Source of the DNA: Candidatus Omnitrophota bacterium
GTDB taxonomy: Bacteria; Omnitrophota; Omnitrophia; Omnitrophales; JACROU01
Direction: 5' to 3'
Assembly (NCBI GenBank): GCA_029261035.1
Contig: JAJDCD010000008.1
Span: forward strand, 62,001 to 126,000
DNA length: 64,000 nt
In this document: in pieces, positions 20,063-29,144 of the stretch
How the letters are laid out: the number at the start of each line of letters is the position of its first letter
How positions within the stretch are numbered: position 1 is the stretch's first letter
The notes under the pieces: generated by a model
What the model was told of the DNA's origin: nothing
Database searches by the model: none
Seen by the model: only the letters and a program-made list of their open reading frames with translations
Made by a program: the position numbers and the translations under genes

Positions 20063-20107
20063 CAAACATAAACTGATTCATAAAGGTTATATGATAGATA
20101 AGTGTTT

Positions 20108-20135
20108 ATTATATATGTAGATAGGGTAATTTGAA
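20108..20135 (-). promoter_or_regulatory. Candidate sigma-70-type promoter for giant gene 1
   Basis: On the minus strand, TTCAAA (20130-20135) and a perfect TATAAT (20108-20113) are 16 bp apart. This would start a transcript near 20101, about 147 nt before the start codon at 19954, in the gap after the DAHP synthase gene. The -35 box matches only 4 of 6 positions. Confidence 0.35.
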
Positions 20136-20181
20136 TGATTATTATGAATATACGAATACTTGTTCGACTAGATTAAGAAAA

Positions 20182-21198
20182 TCACAGGTCTCTTCCCAGT
20201 GCCTGAGCAATGCTCTTTAACTCAACCATAAGCTCGTCATACATCTTGGGCAACAAAGCTTGAGGACCATCACAAACAGCTTCTTCTGGCTTATCATGAA
20301 CTTCTACGATAATACCATCGGCACCTGCCGCAATAGCCGCCCTGGAAATAGCTGAAACATAAGCACGCTTTCCAGCAGCGTGAGAAGGATCAATAATTAC
20401 CGGAAGATGTGTTTTTTCTTTTAGAACAGGAATTGAACCAATATCTAAAGTAAAACGCGTGGATGTTTCGAAAGTACGAATACCTCGTTCACAAAGCATC
20501 ACTTGATGATTTCCTTGAGAATAAATATATTCAGCGGCCATCAAGAAATCCTTGATCGTATTCGCCATCCCTCTTTTTAACAAAACAGGCTTTTTACTTT
20601 TACCCACCTCTTTGAGTAAATTATAATTTTGCATGTTACGAGCACCAATTTGAATCACATCTGCATATTTTTCAAACAAAGGTAAATCTCGAACATCCAT
20701 CATTTCTGTGACGACAAGAAGTCCTGTAGCTTTTTTAGCTTGAGCTAAATACTTAAGACCTTCCTCCCCTAAACCTTGAAAGTCATAAGGAGAAGTTCTT
20801 GGCTTATATGCGCCTCCACGAAGAAACTTTGCCCCTTTTTTCTTTACATGCTTTGCCAAATACATCAAACGCTCTTTACTTTCAATCGTACAAGGCCCCG
20901 CCATTACAACGATTTTCTTTCCCCCAACAACAATATTTTTTCCTAATTTGATCTCACTGGGTTTGTTATGAAATTCTTTAGAAACCATTTTGTATGGTTC
21001 TTGAACTGCAATAACCTTCTCAACTCCAGGATAAACTTCTAACGGCTGAGTTCTAAGTTTAGCCTCATCTCCAATAACACCAATAACGGTTCTCTCAATT
21101 CCTTGAGACACTTTAGGCTCCAACTTCAATTCTTTTAGTTTCTCTAAAATATGATCAATTTCTTTTTTTGATGCTTTAGGTTTAAAAATGATAACCAT
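20182..21198 (-). CDS. aroF: 3-deoxy-7-phosphoheptulonate (DAHP) synthase, type I-beta with N-terminal regulatory domain
   Basis: This cytosolic enzyme condenses phosphoenolpyruvate with erythrose 4-phosphate, the first step of the shikimate route to aromatic amino acids. The protein is 338 aa. An N-terminal ferredoxin-like domain of about 70 residues, known in this subfamily for feedback control, is followed by the TIM-barrel synthase. Visible signatures are AGPCTIES (100-107), [16 protein letters not shown] (127-142), IGARNMQN (184-191), KRGM (208-211), CERGIRTFE (236-244) and DPSHAAGKR (270-278), which cover the phosphate- and metal-binding residues. An AAAGGAG ribosome-binding site sits 8 nt before ATG. 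It is the last gene of an rpsR-orn-aroF run. The trpBA genes that use the end product are 25 kb away. Confidence 0.93.
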   Translation of the reverse strand: MVIIFKPKASKKEIDHILEKLKELKLEPKVSQGIERTVIGVIGDEAKLRTQPLEVYPGVEKVIAVQEPYKMVSKEFHNKPSEIKLGKNIVVGGKKIVVMAGPCTIESKERLMYLAKHVKKKGAKFLRGGAYKPRTSPYDFQGLGEEGLKYLAQAKKATGLLVVTEMMDVRDLPLFEKYADVIQIGARNMQNYNLLKEVGKSKKPVLLKRGMANTIKDFLMAAEYIYSQGNHQVMLCERGIRTFETSTRFTLDIGSIPVLKEKTHLPVIIDPSHAAGKRAYVSAISRAAIAAGADGIIVEVHDKPEEAVCDGPQALLPKMYDELMVELKSIAQALGRDL

Positions 21199-21272
21199 TT
21201 CGACAACTCCTTTAGAACCCTAATTTTTATAAACTCAAATACTAACTCGCAAAATCGGATAAATCAAATTTT

Positions 21273-21857
21273 CTACTTTTTAACAGCAGACTTTTTAGTC
21301 GCCATCTTTTTAAAAATGGCCTTTTTGTAGTATTTCAACTCTTGTACCGACTCATAAATATCCGGCAAAGCTCTATGTTTATTGCTTTTAACAGGTTGTT
21401 TATCATACTTTTTAGCATACCACAATTCGACAAGAACTTTAATGGTGCTTACATCAATTAAACGATAATGAAAAAACTTATGTAATCTTGGCATATATTT
21501 AGCCATAAAACGTCTGTCGTGATGAACCACATTGCCACAAAGGTACGCTTCACCAGCGGTGCAGTACTTCTTAACAAATTGAAGCGTTTTATCTTCTGCT
21601 TGTTTTAAAGTAACCTTAGAATTTTTTACTTTATCCACCAAACCCGATTTTGTATGTTGACCTGTATTCCAAGCGTCCATACGATTCAAATAGCGTGCAC
21701 TTTGCTTAACAACCAACTCAGGGCCTTCAGCAATAACATTTAAATCCTTATCTGTTACTAAGGAAGCGATTTCTAGAACCACTTCTTTTTCAGGATCCAG
21801 ACCTGTCATTTCCATATCAATCCAAGCCAAATGGTTTTTTTTGATAGATTTCCCCAT
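21273..21857 (-). CDS. orn: Oligoribonuclease
   Basis: A DEDDh-family 3'-5' exonuclease that degrades 2-5 nt RNA fragments and linear dinucleotides such as pGpG to mononucleotides in the cytosol. The 194-aa protein shows the DMEMTGLDPE start with D14 and E16, an internal acid at D114 (HHDRRF) and the closing H161/D166 pair (HRALPD), so all five catalytic residues are in place. The length is normal apart from a Lys-rich tail (ATKKSAVKK). Because orn completes c-di-GMP breakdown, it fits with the PilZ/YajQ genes elsewhere in the window. It lies 40 nt after rpsR. The ribosome-binding site is weak. Confidence 0.93.
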   Translation of the reverse strand: MGKSIKKNHLAWIDMEMTGLDPEKEVVLEIASLVTDKDLNVIAEGPELVVKQSARYLNRMDAWNTGQHTKSGLVDKVKNSKVTLKQAEDKTLQFVKKYCTAGEAYLCGNVVHHDRRFMAKYMPRLHKFFHYRLIDVSTIKVLVELWYAKKYDKQPVKSNKHRALPDIYESVQELKYYKKAIFKKMATKKSAVKK

Positions 21858-21897
21858 CTCACATGCTTTCTAATTCAAATTGAATTTAGGTAAATGA

Positions 21898-22149
21898 TTA
21901 GTTAATGACGAAAGGTAAAAGACCAGCAAAACGTGATTTTTTAATTACACGTGTAATTTGTCTTTGATCTTTTGCACTAAGGCGAGTGATTCTTCTTGGA
22001 AGAATTTTTCCCTTTTCAGTTACAAATTTCGACAAAAGCTCTGTGTCAGAAATATCTAAAACAGTAGGCAACGTTCTTTTAGGCAATTTTCTAAAAGTCT
22101 TCTTTTTACCTTTTCTAATAGGTCTACGTGCTGATGTTTCTCTTGGCAT
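21898..22149 (-). CDS. rpsR: 30S ribosomal protein S18
   Basis: A small-subunit ribosomal protein that binds the 16S rRNA platform next to S6. The 83-aa sequence has a basic N-terminal extension and the S18 core: [15 protein letters not shown], then [19 protein letters not shown] and the FAGLLPF end. An AAAGGAG ribosome-binding site precedes ATG by about 10 nt. The usual neighbours rpsF, ssb and rplI are absent. Instead it leads a run with orn and aroF and has its own candidate promoter. Confidence 0.95.
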   Translation of the reverse strand: MPRETSARRPIRKGKKKTFRKLPKRTLPTVLDISDTELLSKFVTEKGKILPRRITRLSAKDQRQITRVIKKSRFAGLLPFVIN

Positions 22150-22254
22150 ATTAAAGTAACTCCTTTAGCTTCTATTAATAAAAAATGCTTCTCTCAAAAA
22201 TTACTAAGATCTATCCTGTTAAAGACTTAGAAAATCCAAGCAGAAAAGTGTGAC

Positions 22255-22283
22255 ATATTACTCATTTACACCTAATTAATCAA
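22255..22283 (-). promoter_or_regulatory. Candidate promoter for rpsR-orn-aroF
   Basis: On the minus strand, TTGATT (22278-22283) and TAATAT (22255-22260) are 17 bp apart in the 199-bp gap upstream of rpsR. This would give a leader of about 100 nt. Each box matches consensus at 4 of 6 positions. Nothing else was recognised in the gap. Confidence 0.35.
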
Positions 22284-22348
22284 GCTATTTGTTAAAAAGA
22301 GAAGTGTGTTAAAAATCTTTAAGACACCACTATCAAATGACTTATATC

Positions 22349-23356
22349 TTATTTTATATTCAGTTGCTCAAACGCTTCTTTAGTAGCTTCTAAAAGCTTA
22401 GGATGAAGGTGGCCATTAGTCGCTACGACCCCCGTATTTTTAGATAATTTTACACCACAGGAAAAATCTAGCTTGTTACCGTAAACATCTGTCACTTTAC
22501 CACCCGCTTCTTCAACAATAAGTGCCCCAGAAGCAATATCCCAAATATTTTCCTTATAATTCTGTTTTTTAGGGGATGGAAAACGACATAACAAATCCCC
22601 TATTCCTTCTGCTACCAAAGCAAATTTAGCAAGACTATCCAAACAAATTGCGGGTTGATGGATATTTAATATTTCTAAAATTTTATCCGTAATGGAAATA
22701 TTTGTATGTCTTTGCTCAAAAGACCGTAGAACAATTCCTTTTGAAGCATCTTCCTTATCTGAAACCTTCAACAAATGCCATGAACTCAAATCTGAAAGAG
22801 GGGCTTTCCAAGAACCAAAGTCTTTAAAGGCAATCACGATACTTGCAGGATGAGACCTCCCTAAAACATCTGTCTTTAAATCTGGATAACCAACAATGCT
22901 CGCTTTCACTTCTCCTTCATGTATCCAGGCTAGAGCGACAGCAAAACAATCTCCTCGCACAAATCCTCGCGTCCCATCAATAGGATCCAAAGTCCAAAAT
23001 GAATGATTCGGTTTAGAAGAACCTTTTTGAACTAAATTAATAATTTCTTCATCGCTTAATGTTCCAAGTTCTGGTTTTAAAATTTCTTTAATAGATGAAA
23101 GGGTTTCCAGCCCTTTCTCCGATTGAAGAAAATAAACCCCTTCCTCTGCAAGCAAAACACCTTCTGGGAGCTCTTTGGCCATACAAGAAGCTATGAGTGT
23201 TTGAATAGAAAAATCAGCCACTGTCACAGGTGAATCATCTTGTTTCTGCAAGCTCTCTACATTTTTTGAACTCTGAATCTGAATTCCTAATTCAGTAGCT
23301 CGTCTGACAGCATCTACTGCCCAACGTATTTCCAATGGCAATTCTTTGTAATTCAT
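22349..23356 (-). CDS. 3'(2'),5'-bisphosphate nucleotidase, HAL2/SAL1-like (inositol monophosphatase superfamily)
   Basis: Likely hydrolyses 3'-phosphoadenosine 5'-phosphate (PAP) or PAPS, a Mg-dependent and Li-sensitive activity in this superfamily. The 335-aa protein shows DSPVTVADFS (41-50), an EEG acid pair near 71-72, the metal motif DPIDGTRGFVRG (124-135) and the C-terminal WDIASGALIVEEAGG. The GFVRG continuation of the DPIDGT motif points to the HAL2/SAL1 branch rather than to inositol phosphatase or short CysQ. It is the last gene of the run that begins at 27237. No sulfate-assimilation gene is nearby, so substrate identity rests on the motif alone. Confidence 0.8.
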   Translation of the reverse strand: MNYKELPLEIRWAVDAVRRATELGIQIQSSKNVESLQKQDDSPVTVADFSIQTLIASCMAKELPEGVLLAEEGVYFLQSEKGLETLSSIKEILKPELGTLSDEEIINLVQKGSSKPNHSFWTLDPIDGTRGFVRGDCFAVALAWIHEGEVKASIVGYPDLKTDVLGRSHPASIVIAFKDFGSWKAPLSDLSSWHLLKVSDKEDASKGIVLRSFEQRHTNISITDKILEILNIHQPAICLDSLAKFALVAEGIGDLLCRFPSPKKQNYKENIWDIASGALIVEEAGGKVTDVYGNKLDFSCGVKLSKNTGVVATNGHLHPKLLEATKEAFEQLNIK

Positions 23357-23378
23357 ATTTTTACCCTGACTCCTAAAT

Positions 23379-24044
23379 TTATTTAATTACAAACGGAACT
23401 TCAACATTAAAAGCTTCTTCACTTCCCACTGTTTGAATGTTTTCGATTAATAATCGAAAGGGCTCTTCAAAATACTCTTTACTCCCTAAATCAAAAAATA
23501 AAAAACCTTGGAATAAAGCTTGTTGTTCTATAACCCCTTGTTTGAATGACTTCTCATTTAAATCAGACTTTATCTTCTTATTCGCTTGATAGGAGTCAAT
23601 CCCTGCACCTACCGCAAATGGAACTGTAAAAAAAATAAACGCCGAACCAACAGCACCAAAACTAACCATTCGAGCGAATGTATTTTTAAATATTTTTTTT
23701 GAAATCTGGCCATCAGACAAAGGTTGGTAAATTTCCCCAGAGAAAGATCGGAGTTGAATTTGAACGGAACTCAAGTCCAACGCATCTATCCCCTTATTCC
23801 ATATTATTATATGCAAAGGCAAAACCCCTTTTTTAATCATATCGACATTAAACATGTACTCTACTTTTGAAGGGGCTACATAAGGGTCAACAACCACATC
23901 CATATCATCTGACTCTACCTTGTAATCATAGAAAGAGGGTATTTTAATGATAGGAACCAACTCGGGGTGATAAGCGCAAGAATATAGAAAAAAAACAGCC
24001 AAGGTCACTATAAGAGAAATAAATTTTTGTCTAAAAAGAACCAT
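23379..24044 (-). CDS. Predicted lipoprotein of unknown function
   Basis: A 221-aa protein with a signal peptide ending in LYSC (cysteine near residue 23), a good lipobox, so probably lipidated and held at the outer or inner membrane. The middle is beta-rich. A hydrophobic segment near 130-150 (FGAVGSAFIFFTVPFAVGAG) could cross or enter a membrane. I do not recognise a named family. The start codon is in a TAAATG junction right after the lipase gene, so the two are probably cotranslated. That context suggests an envelope role linked to lipid handling, but this is only inference. Confidence 0.75.
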   Translation of the reverse strand: MVLFRQKFISLIVTLAVFFLYSCAYHPELVPIIKIPSFYDYKVESDDMDVVVDPYVAPSKVEYMFNVDMIKKGVLPLHIIIWNKGIDALDLSSVQIQLRSFSGEIYQPLSDGQISKKIFKNTFARMVSFGAVGSAFIFFTVPFAVGAGIDSYQANKKIKSDLNEKSFKQGVIEQQALFQGFLFFDLGSKEYFEEPFRLLIENIQTVGSEEAFNVEVPFVIK

Positions 24045-24896
24045 TTAATTTTCCTTCGTATTCGAATACTTTTTCAAGAAACTACGGACAACGTTATACA
24101 CTTCACCCGAATTAGACTCTCTTAAAATCTCATGGTAAAACTGAGGGTAAATCTTTATTATTTTTTCTAAACTTGAAACCTTGTCGTAAAACTGCTTTGA
24201 AGACTTTAAATGAACAACCCGATCTGTTCCTGATAAAACCATCAATAATGGATTTTTAAATTCCTCAGCCCGCTTAACTGTTTCTGGCATAATTTTCAGC
24301 ATATCTTTCAATAACTTCAAACCTAGTCTGTTATGTATTAAAGGGTCATTTCTATGCATTTCCCACTCATTTGGATCATGAGAAAGAGATTCCCTAACCA
24401 CTGCTGATCCTATATCCTTCTTTGGGAAAACACAAGAAAGTTCTGCCAAAATATATTCTAAATAAGGAATAGGACTTTTAATAGCAAAACATGGAGAAGA
24501 AAGTACAAGTGCTTTAACTTTATCCGGATGGTCTAAAGCAAAACGAGACGCTAACAAACCTCCAAAACTATGCCCAAGCCAAATTAGATTGCCTTGCGGC
24601 ATTTGAGGGTATTTTGCTTTGATATATTCTAGAAAGGCATTTATATCTAACAAAAATTCGTTAATCGAATGAGCAAAACCACGACGTCCTAAAGATGTAC
24701 CATGACCTCTTAAATCAAATGAAAAAAATGAGAACTCTGGCAAATCTATAGCTTTTACTATTTTGTCATACCGAGCGGAGTGTTCATGTAAACCATGAAT
24801 CAATATAACAGGATGTGAAAAGTTATTTCCAAGCCAGAATCGATAGGAAAGACTCAAACCATCAAATGTTTGAAAATTACCTTCTTCAATCTTCAT
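24045..24896 (-). CDS. Alpha/beta hydrolase, monoacylglycerol lipase/lysophospholipase-like
   Basis: Probably releases fatty acid from monoacylglycerol or lysophospholipid. The 283-aa protein has the oxyanion strand VILIHGLHEHSARY (30-43), the FDLRGHGTSLG motif typical of monoacylglycerol lipases (60-70), the nucleophile elbow GHSFGG with S110, an acid in SGTDRVV and a late catalytic His in FYHEIL. No signal peptide is visible, so it is likely cytosolic. It starts two bases after the acyl-CoA synthetase stop. The product of one enzyme would be the substrate of the other: lipolysis then CoA activation. Confidence 0.83.
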   Translation of the reverse strand: MKIEEGNFQTFDGLSLSYRFWLGNNFSHPVILIHGLHEHSARYDKIVKAIDLPEFSFFSFDLRGHGTSLGRRGFAHSINEFLLDINAFLEYIKAKYPQMPQGNLIWLGHSFGGLLASRFALDHPDKVKALVLSSPCFAIKSPIPYLEYILAELSCVFPKKDIGSAVVRESLSHDPNEWEMHRNDPLIHNRLGLKLLKDMLKIMPETVKRAEEFKNPLLMVLSGTDRVVHLKSSKQFYDKVSSLEKIIKIYPQFYHEILRESNSGEVYNVVRSFLKKYSNTKEN

Positions 24897-24897
24897 A

Positions 24898-26742
24898 CTA
24901 ACTACTATTTACTTTTGGGTTCTTATCAGAAACTTTATACATCTCATCTATCGTCTCTTTATACTTCTCAAAAACTTTTTTTCTTTTCATTTTAAGAGTG
25001 GGTGTCAAATCGCCTTTTTCTAAACTCATCTCTTCTTGCAAAAAAGAAAAATATTTAATCTGTTCATAAGAAGACAAAGCGCTCAATCTCTTAGCAAGCC
25101 TCTGCTCTGTTAGTCGATAGAGAGTCTGATTATTTAGCAACTCTTCTCTGGTTGAAAATTGAATACCCTTCTCTTTTGCTACTTCTTCTAATTTTTTATA
25201 TTCAGGAACAATAAGAGCCACAATATACTTTTTCTTATCTCCATAAACAAAAACCTGCTGAACCCAATCATCTGCTATCAGTAAGCCCTCTATATTTTGA
25301 GGCGAGATATTTTTTCCACCTGCAGTTACAATAATGTCTTTTTTTCTATCCGTAATAAACATAAAACCATCTTCAGCTATATGTCCTACATCCCCCGTAT
25401 AAAACCATCCATCTCGTATGACCTCTTTCGTTGCTTTATCATCTTGATAGTAACCCTTCATTATCCCTGGACCACGGGCACATATTTCTCCATCATCAGC
25501 AATTCTAATCTCCACGCCTTGAACAGGAACTCCTACACTGCCAAAACAAAATTTATTTTCCCTATTAGCAGACAATACGGGAGATGTCTCCGTAAGGCCA
25601 TATCCTTCTAAAATAAGAATCCCACAAGCATGAAAAAATTCTGCAATATGCTGTGATAGAGGCGCTCCACCGGAAATAAAGAATCGAATTTGACCGCCCA
25701 TTTTTTTCTTTAATTTAGAAAACACGAGTAATTTTGCTATAGAATAAGATAAAGACAATCCAATTGAAGGTCTTTTTCCATTACATATAGTTTTTGAATA
25801 TTTTTCCCCAACTTTTAAAGAGGCGTAAAATAATCTTTTTCTTAATCCTCCTCTCACATCAACTTGCTCTATAATTTTTTCATGAAATTTTTCAAGAAAC
25901 CGCGGAACCACTGTCATAATTGTAGGTTTAATTTCCAACATATTCTCTGCAACTGTAGTCATATCCTCAGCAAAAGCAATGGAAACAAGGTTATACATTT
26001 GAAGATAATAGCCTCCCATACGCTCAAAAACATGGCTTAACGGCAACATAGACAAAAATACGTCTGTAGGACCCATCAGGATAGCTTCAGAGCACGCAAT
26101 GCAATTAGAAAGAAAATTATTATGCGTTAGCATTACACCTTTTGGATTCCCTGTAGTTCCCGAAGTGTAAATTATAGACGCCAAGCACTCTGAATTAATA
26201 CTTGAAGCATTTGCTTCTATGGTTTCTTTCAATTTATAAACAGAATTGGCAGATTCCTTTAAAAGAGATTCGAAAGAAGTGTAATCAGAATTATCTTCAA
26301 CAGAGTCAAAGATAAAAATATGTTTTAAAGATTTGCATTTACTAATTTCTGGCAATATACGATTCAAATGCTCTTTTGAGGAGAGAAAAAGAACTTTTGC
26401 TTCACTATGATTAATAACATAAGCAACTTCAGTAGATGAGTTTGTTTGATAAATAGGAACCGTAACACAACCCAATGCTAAACTACCTAAATCTGAAAAA
26501 AACCATTCAGGTCGACTTTCAGATAAAATACAAACACGATCGCCTTCAACAACCCCTCTACTTTTGAGAGCAACAGCTGTAGCAATCACAGATTTTCGGA
26601 AAGTGTGAAAAGCAATCGACTGATACTCCCCATCCACCTTGTATCTTAAAGCAATTTTTTCAGGGAAGCTTTTTGCACGATTCAAAAACATATCGACTAA
26701 ATTTGAATCTCTAAATGTGAGTGAGCTCTTTTTTTGGTTCAT
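24898..26742 (-). CDS. Long-chain acyl-CoA synthetase (AMP-forming), FadD15-like
   Basis: Activates free fatty acids to acyl-CoA through an acyl-adenylate, on the cytosolic face of the membrane. The 614-aa protein carries the P-loop-like YTSGTTGNPKG (about 191-201), GYGLTETSP (about 380), the YTGDVG hinge region (about 447) and TDRKKDIIVTAGGKNISP near the C-terminus. The inserts and length match the long-chain (FadD15/ACSL) branch rather than acetyl-CoA synthetase. It is 27 nt after the coiled-coil gene and overlaps no neighbour. No clear ribosome-binding site is visible, which suggests translational coupling. Confidence 0.9.
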   Translation of the reverse strand: MNQKKSSLTFRDSNLVDMFLNRAKSFPEKIALRYKVDGEYQSIAFHTFRKSVIATAVALKSRGVVEGDRVCILSESRPEWFFSDLGSLALGCVTVPIYQTNSSTEVAYVINHSEAKVLFLSSKEHLNRILPEISKCKSLKHIFIFDSVEDNSDYTSFESLLKESANSVYKLKETIEANASSINSECLASIIYTSGTTGNPKGVMLTHNNFLSNCIACSEAILMGPTDVFLSMLPLSHVFERMGGYYLQMYNLVSIAFAEDMTTVAENMLEIKPTIMTVVPRFLEKFHEKIIEQVDVRGGLRKRLFYASLKVGEKYSKTICNGKRPSIGLSLSYSIAKLLVFSKLKKKMGGQIRFFISGGAPLSQHIAEFFHACGILILEGYGLTETSPVLSANRENKFCFGSVGVPVQGVEIRIADDGEICARGPGIMKGYYQDDKATKEVIRDGWFYTGDVGHIAEDGFMFITDRKKDIIVTAGGKNISPQNIEGLLIADDWVQQVFVYGDKKKYIVALIVPEYKKLEEVAKEKGIQFSTREELLNNQTLYRLTEQRLAKRLSALSSYEQIKYFSFLQEEMSLEKGDLTPTLKMKRKKVFEKYKETIDEMYKVSDKNPKVNSS

Positions 26743-26769
26743 TCGATGTAGGGTATAATTTTGGGTTAG

Positions 26770-27237
26770 CTATTTTTTTATATTTTGTCTGCTAGTTCTA
26801 AGTGATTGTAGAATTTCTTGATTTCTTCTTGCTTGATCTGCAATAAGTTTAACCTTTTCCTGGCGAATCACATCTTCAATTGCGCTTGTCTCAGGAGTGT
26901 CTTGAGAACGGATTTGGTCCAAAATTTGTTGATGAATTTTTGCTTGTGTGGATATGGCTCTGATTTTTTGCATCCGTCTTAAATAATCTTCTTGCAACCT
27001 TTGATTTGCTAACAAAACATTATTTAGTTGATTCTGAATTTTAGCAAGATCTTCATTCTCAGAAATCTTCTCTTTTTGATTTGAGTCCATTACATTCAAA
27101 GATGATCCAGACAACGTATTCTGCAATGAAGCTATATCGGAACTTGTAGACACATCTTTAGATTGTGTCATACCAAGATGAGAGAAAGACATAAATAGAA
27201 AGGAAAACAATAATAATTTTAAAGTCCAGACCGACAT
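26770..27237 (-). CDS. Secreted coiled-coil protein of unknown function
   Basis: A 155-aa protein with an N-terminal signal peptide (hydrophobic core LLLFSFLFMSFSH, likely cut before the TQSKD segment) followed by Gln/Asn/Ser-rich sequence and long amphipathic helices (LAKIQNQLNNVLLANQRLQ onward), so probably a periplasmic coiled coil. No catalytic motif is visible and no family is recognised. It has a strong AAGGAGG ribosome-binding site and is the first gene after an extended -10 promoter. It heads the acyl-CoA synthetase-lipase-lipoprotein-nucleotidase run. A structural or adaptor role is a guess. Confidence 0.75.
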   Translation of the reverse strand: MSVWTLKLLLFSFLFMSFSHLGMTQSKDVSTSSDIASLQNTLSGSSLNVMDSNQKEKISENEDLAKIQNQLNNVLLANQRLQEDYLRRMQKIRAISTQAKIHQQILDQIRSQDTPETSAIEDVIRQEKVKLIADQARRNQEILQSLRTSRQNIKK

Positions 27238-27274
27238 GAACCCTCCTTAGAATTTCTGAAGATCATTCATTACA

Positions 27275-27305
27275 ATTATAGCATCAAAACATGATCTAAG
27301 ATCAA
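27275..27305 (-). promoter_or_regulatory. Extended -10 promoter for the coiled-coil/acyl-CoA synthetase operon
   Basis: On the minus strand, TGC directly precedes a perfect TATAAT (27275-27280). A TTGATC box (27300-27305) is 19 bp upstream. The expected start is near 27268, about 31 nt before the ATG at 27237. It separates this run from etfA upstream. Confidence 0.5.
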
Positions 27306-27344
27306 TATTATCATACTATTAGAACCTGTAATCTATATTCTATC

Positions 27345-28322
27345 TTAAGATCCTGATTTATTCAAAACCTTCTTGAGCTCCTCTGTTAAGGCCGGCAGCA
27401 CCTTAAAGACATCCCCTACGATACCCAAATCACAATGAGAGAAAATAGGAGCTTCTCTATCCTTATTTATAGCAACAACATATTTAGATGAAGACATTCC
27501 TACAAGATGTTGAACAGCCCCACTCAAAGCACATGCAAAATAGAGTTTAGGGGTAACCACTTTTCCTGTCTGACCTATTTGTTCCGTATAAGGTCTCCAA
27601 CCCAAGTCTACTACAGCTCTAGTTGCACCCACGGTTCCACCTAAAACATGTGCCAAATCCTCTATTATAGAAAAATTTTCAGGAGAACCTAACCCACGTC
27701 CTCCCGTAACTATAATTTCCGCATCTGTCAGATCTACGGCCTTTTTCCCCGAAATAGACATCTCATTCACAATCACATTCTTTAGATCTTCCACTACTTG
27801 TATTTGTTGTAAATCGGGTTCCTTATTTTTTTCCTGAACCTTATCCACTATTCCATTTCTAAAGCTCATATATATTTGATCATCTATACCTTTATAAAAT
27901 GCCTCTATTTTTCCGGCATAGATAGGCCTCTGTATTTCTAGAGAGTCATCAGACATTAAAATGCTAGTAACATCATTAAATAATTCTTTTCCTTTTTTAG
28001 CAGCTAGTCGAGAAAGTAATTCTTTTTCAATATAGCTCGCCCCTGAAAAAACGTATTTTGGCTTTATTTCATCTACTAACTTTAAAACAGTTTTAAATAC
28101 ACTTAAAGGATTAGCTAACACCAATTGATCATCATCTGAATGATATATATGATCTGCACCATACTTCTGAAGCTTTAGAGTCAGGTCATCGTTTATTCGT
28201 CCAATAACAAAACAAGAAATCTGAACTTCTCTATCTAAACTATTTACCCATGTTAGGATTTCCAAAACTACGGAGTGAATTTTCTCTTCCAAACCATTAA
28301 CGATCAATAATACATGAGCCAT
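27345..28322 (-). CDS. etfA: Electron transfer flavoprotein alpha subunit
   Basis: With EtfB it forms the soluble FAD-carrying heterodimer that takes electrons from acyl-CoA dehydrogenases to the membrane quinone pool. The 325-aa sequence has an N-terminal nucleotide-fold half and the conserved C-terminal FAD domain: TGGRGLGSPENF, GATRAVVDLGWRP, EQIGQTGKVV (the FAD-proximal loop), and LYFACALSGAVQHLVGM with AINKD. Its ATG overlaps the etfB stop by one base (TAATG), a coupled pair. No acyl-CoA dehydrogenase lies in the window. Confidence 0.95.
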   Translation of the reverse strand: MAHVLLIVNGLEEKIHSVVLEILTWVNSLDREVQISCFVIGRINDDLTLKLQKYGADHIYHSDDDQLVLANPLSVFKTVLKLVDEIKPKYVFSGASYIEKELLSRLAAKKGKELFNDVTSILMSDDSLEIQRPIYAGKIEAFYKGIDDQIYMSFRNGIVDKVQEKNKEPDLQQIQVVEDLKNVIVNEMSISGKKAVDLTDAEIIVTGGRGLGSPENFSIIEDLAHVLGGTVGATRAVVDLGWRPYTEQIGQTGKVVTPKLYFACALSGAVQHLVGMSSSKYVVAINKDREAPIFSHCDLGIVGDVFKVLPALTEELKKVLNKSGS

Positions 28323-29092
28323 TAAATAATCCTTGTTTCTTTAGATAAAAAATTCAGTATTTCTTTCACTTGAGAATCGATATCGTCATCAAAAAGAAGA
28401 CACTCTCTCTGAACCTTCTGTTCTTTCATCTTCACCAAAGAATAAGATGATTTAGTTAAATCAAAGTCTGTTGCTTGCAATACTTTGATTTCTTTTTTCT
28501 TGGCTTTCATTATTCCAGGCAATGTAGCAAAACGAGGATTGTTGATTCCTTTTTGGCAAGAGAGTACACAGGGAAAATTTAATGTCATACTCTGTTTTCT
28601 ACCCGACTCCAAAACCCTTTGCACTTGAAGAGATTTTTCATCAGAACTTACCTCTATCTTACTCACAACAGAACAAATAGAAGCTTCTAAATATAAAGAA
28701 AGAGCTCCAGGTACTTGAAAAGCATCGTCATCCACTGCCTGTCTACCACATAAAATGATATCCACTTTCAATAGTTTGATGATTTCCGACAATATTTTAG
28801 CTGAATTTAAAGCATCTAGAGGTAAAGAAGTTACGACATGAGTAGCACTATCAACTCCTAAAGCTAAAGCATTTCTAAGAACCTCTACTGCTTTTTCTTC
28901 TCCAACAGTAATTGCCGTAATATAAACTTCGGAATATTTTTCTTTAAGTAGAAGGGCTGCTTCTAATGCGTATTCATCATAGGGATTCAACACATAAGAT
29001 ATCTGACTCTTATCTATATCCGTACAATCAACATTCGTTCTAATTTTTGAATTTGTATCAGGAACTTGCTTAAGGCAAACCACAATATTCAT
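28322..29092 (-). CDS. etfB: Electron transfer flavoprotein beta subunit
   Basis: Partner of EtfA; the family binds AMP or a second FAD. The 256-aa protein opens with MNIVVCLKQVPDTNSKIR, and has NPYDEYALEAALLLKE, a GRQAVDDDAFQVPGALS segment and the MKAKKKEI recognition-loop region near residue 190, where ETF docks on dehydrogenases. Its length is normal. It is 52 nt after the enoyl-CoA hydratase gene, so the beta-oxidation genes and their electron carrier probably share one transcript. Confidence 0.95.
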   Translation of the reverse strand: MNIVVCLKQVPDTNSKIRTNVDCTDIDKSQISYVLNPYDEYALEAALLLKEKYSEVYITAITVGEEKAVEVLRNALALGVDSATHVVTSLPLDALNSAKILSEIIKLLKVDIILCGRQAVDDDAFQVPGALSLYLEASICSVVSKIEVSSDEKSLQVQRVLESGRKQSMTLNFPCVLSCQKGINNPRFATLPGIMKAKKKEIKVLQATDFDLTKSSYSLVKMKEQKVQRECLLFDDDIDSQVKEILNFLSKETRII

Positions 29093-29144
29093 TCAATAAC
29101 CCTTTGTCAAAATTGAATCATAAAACCTAAACCAAACCTACCCT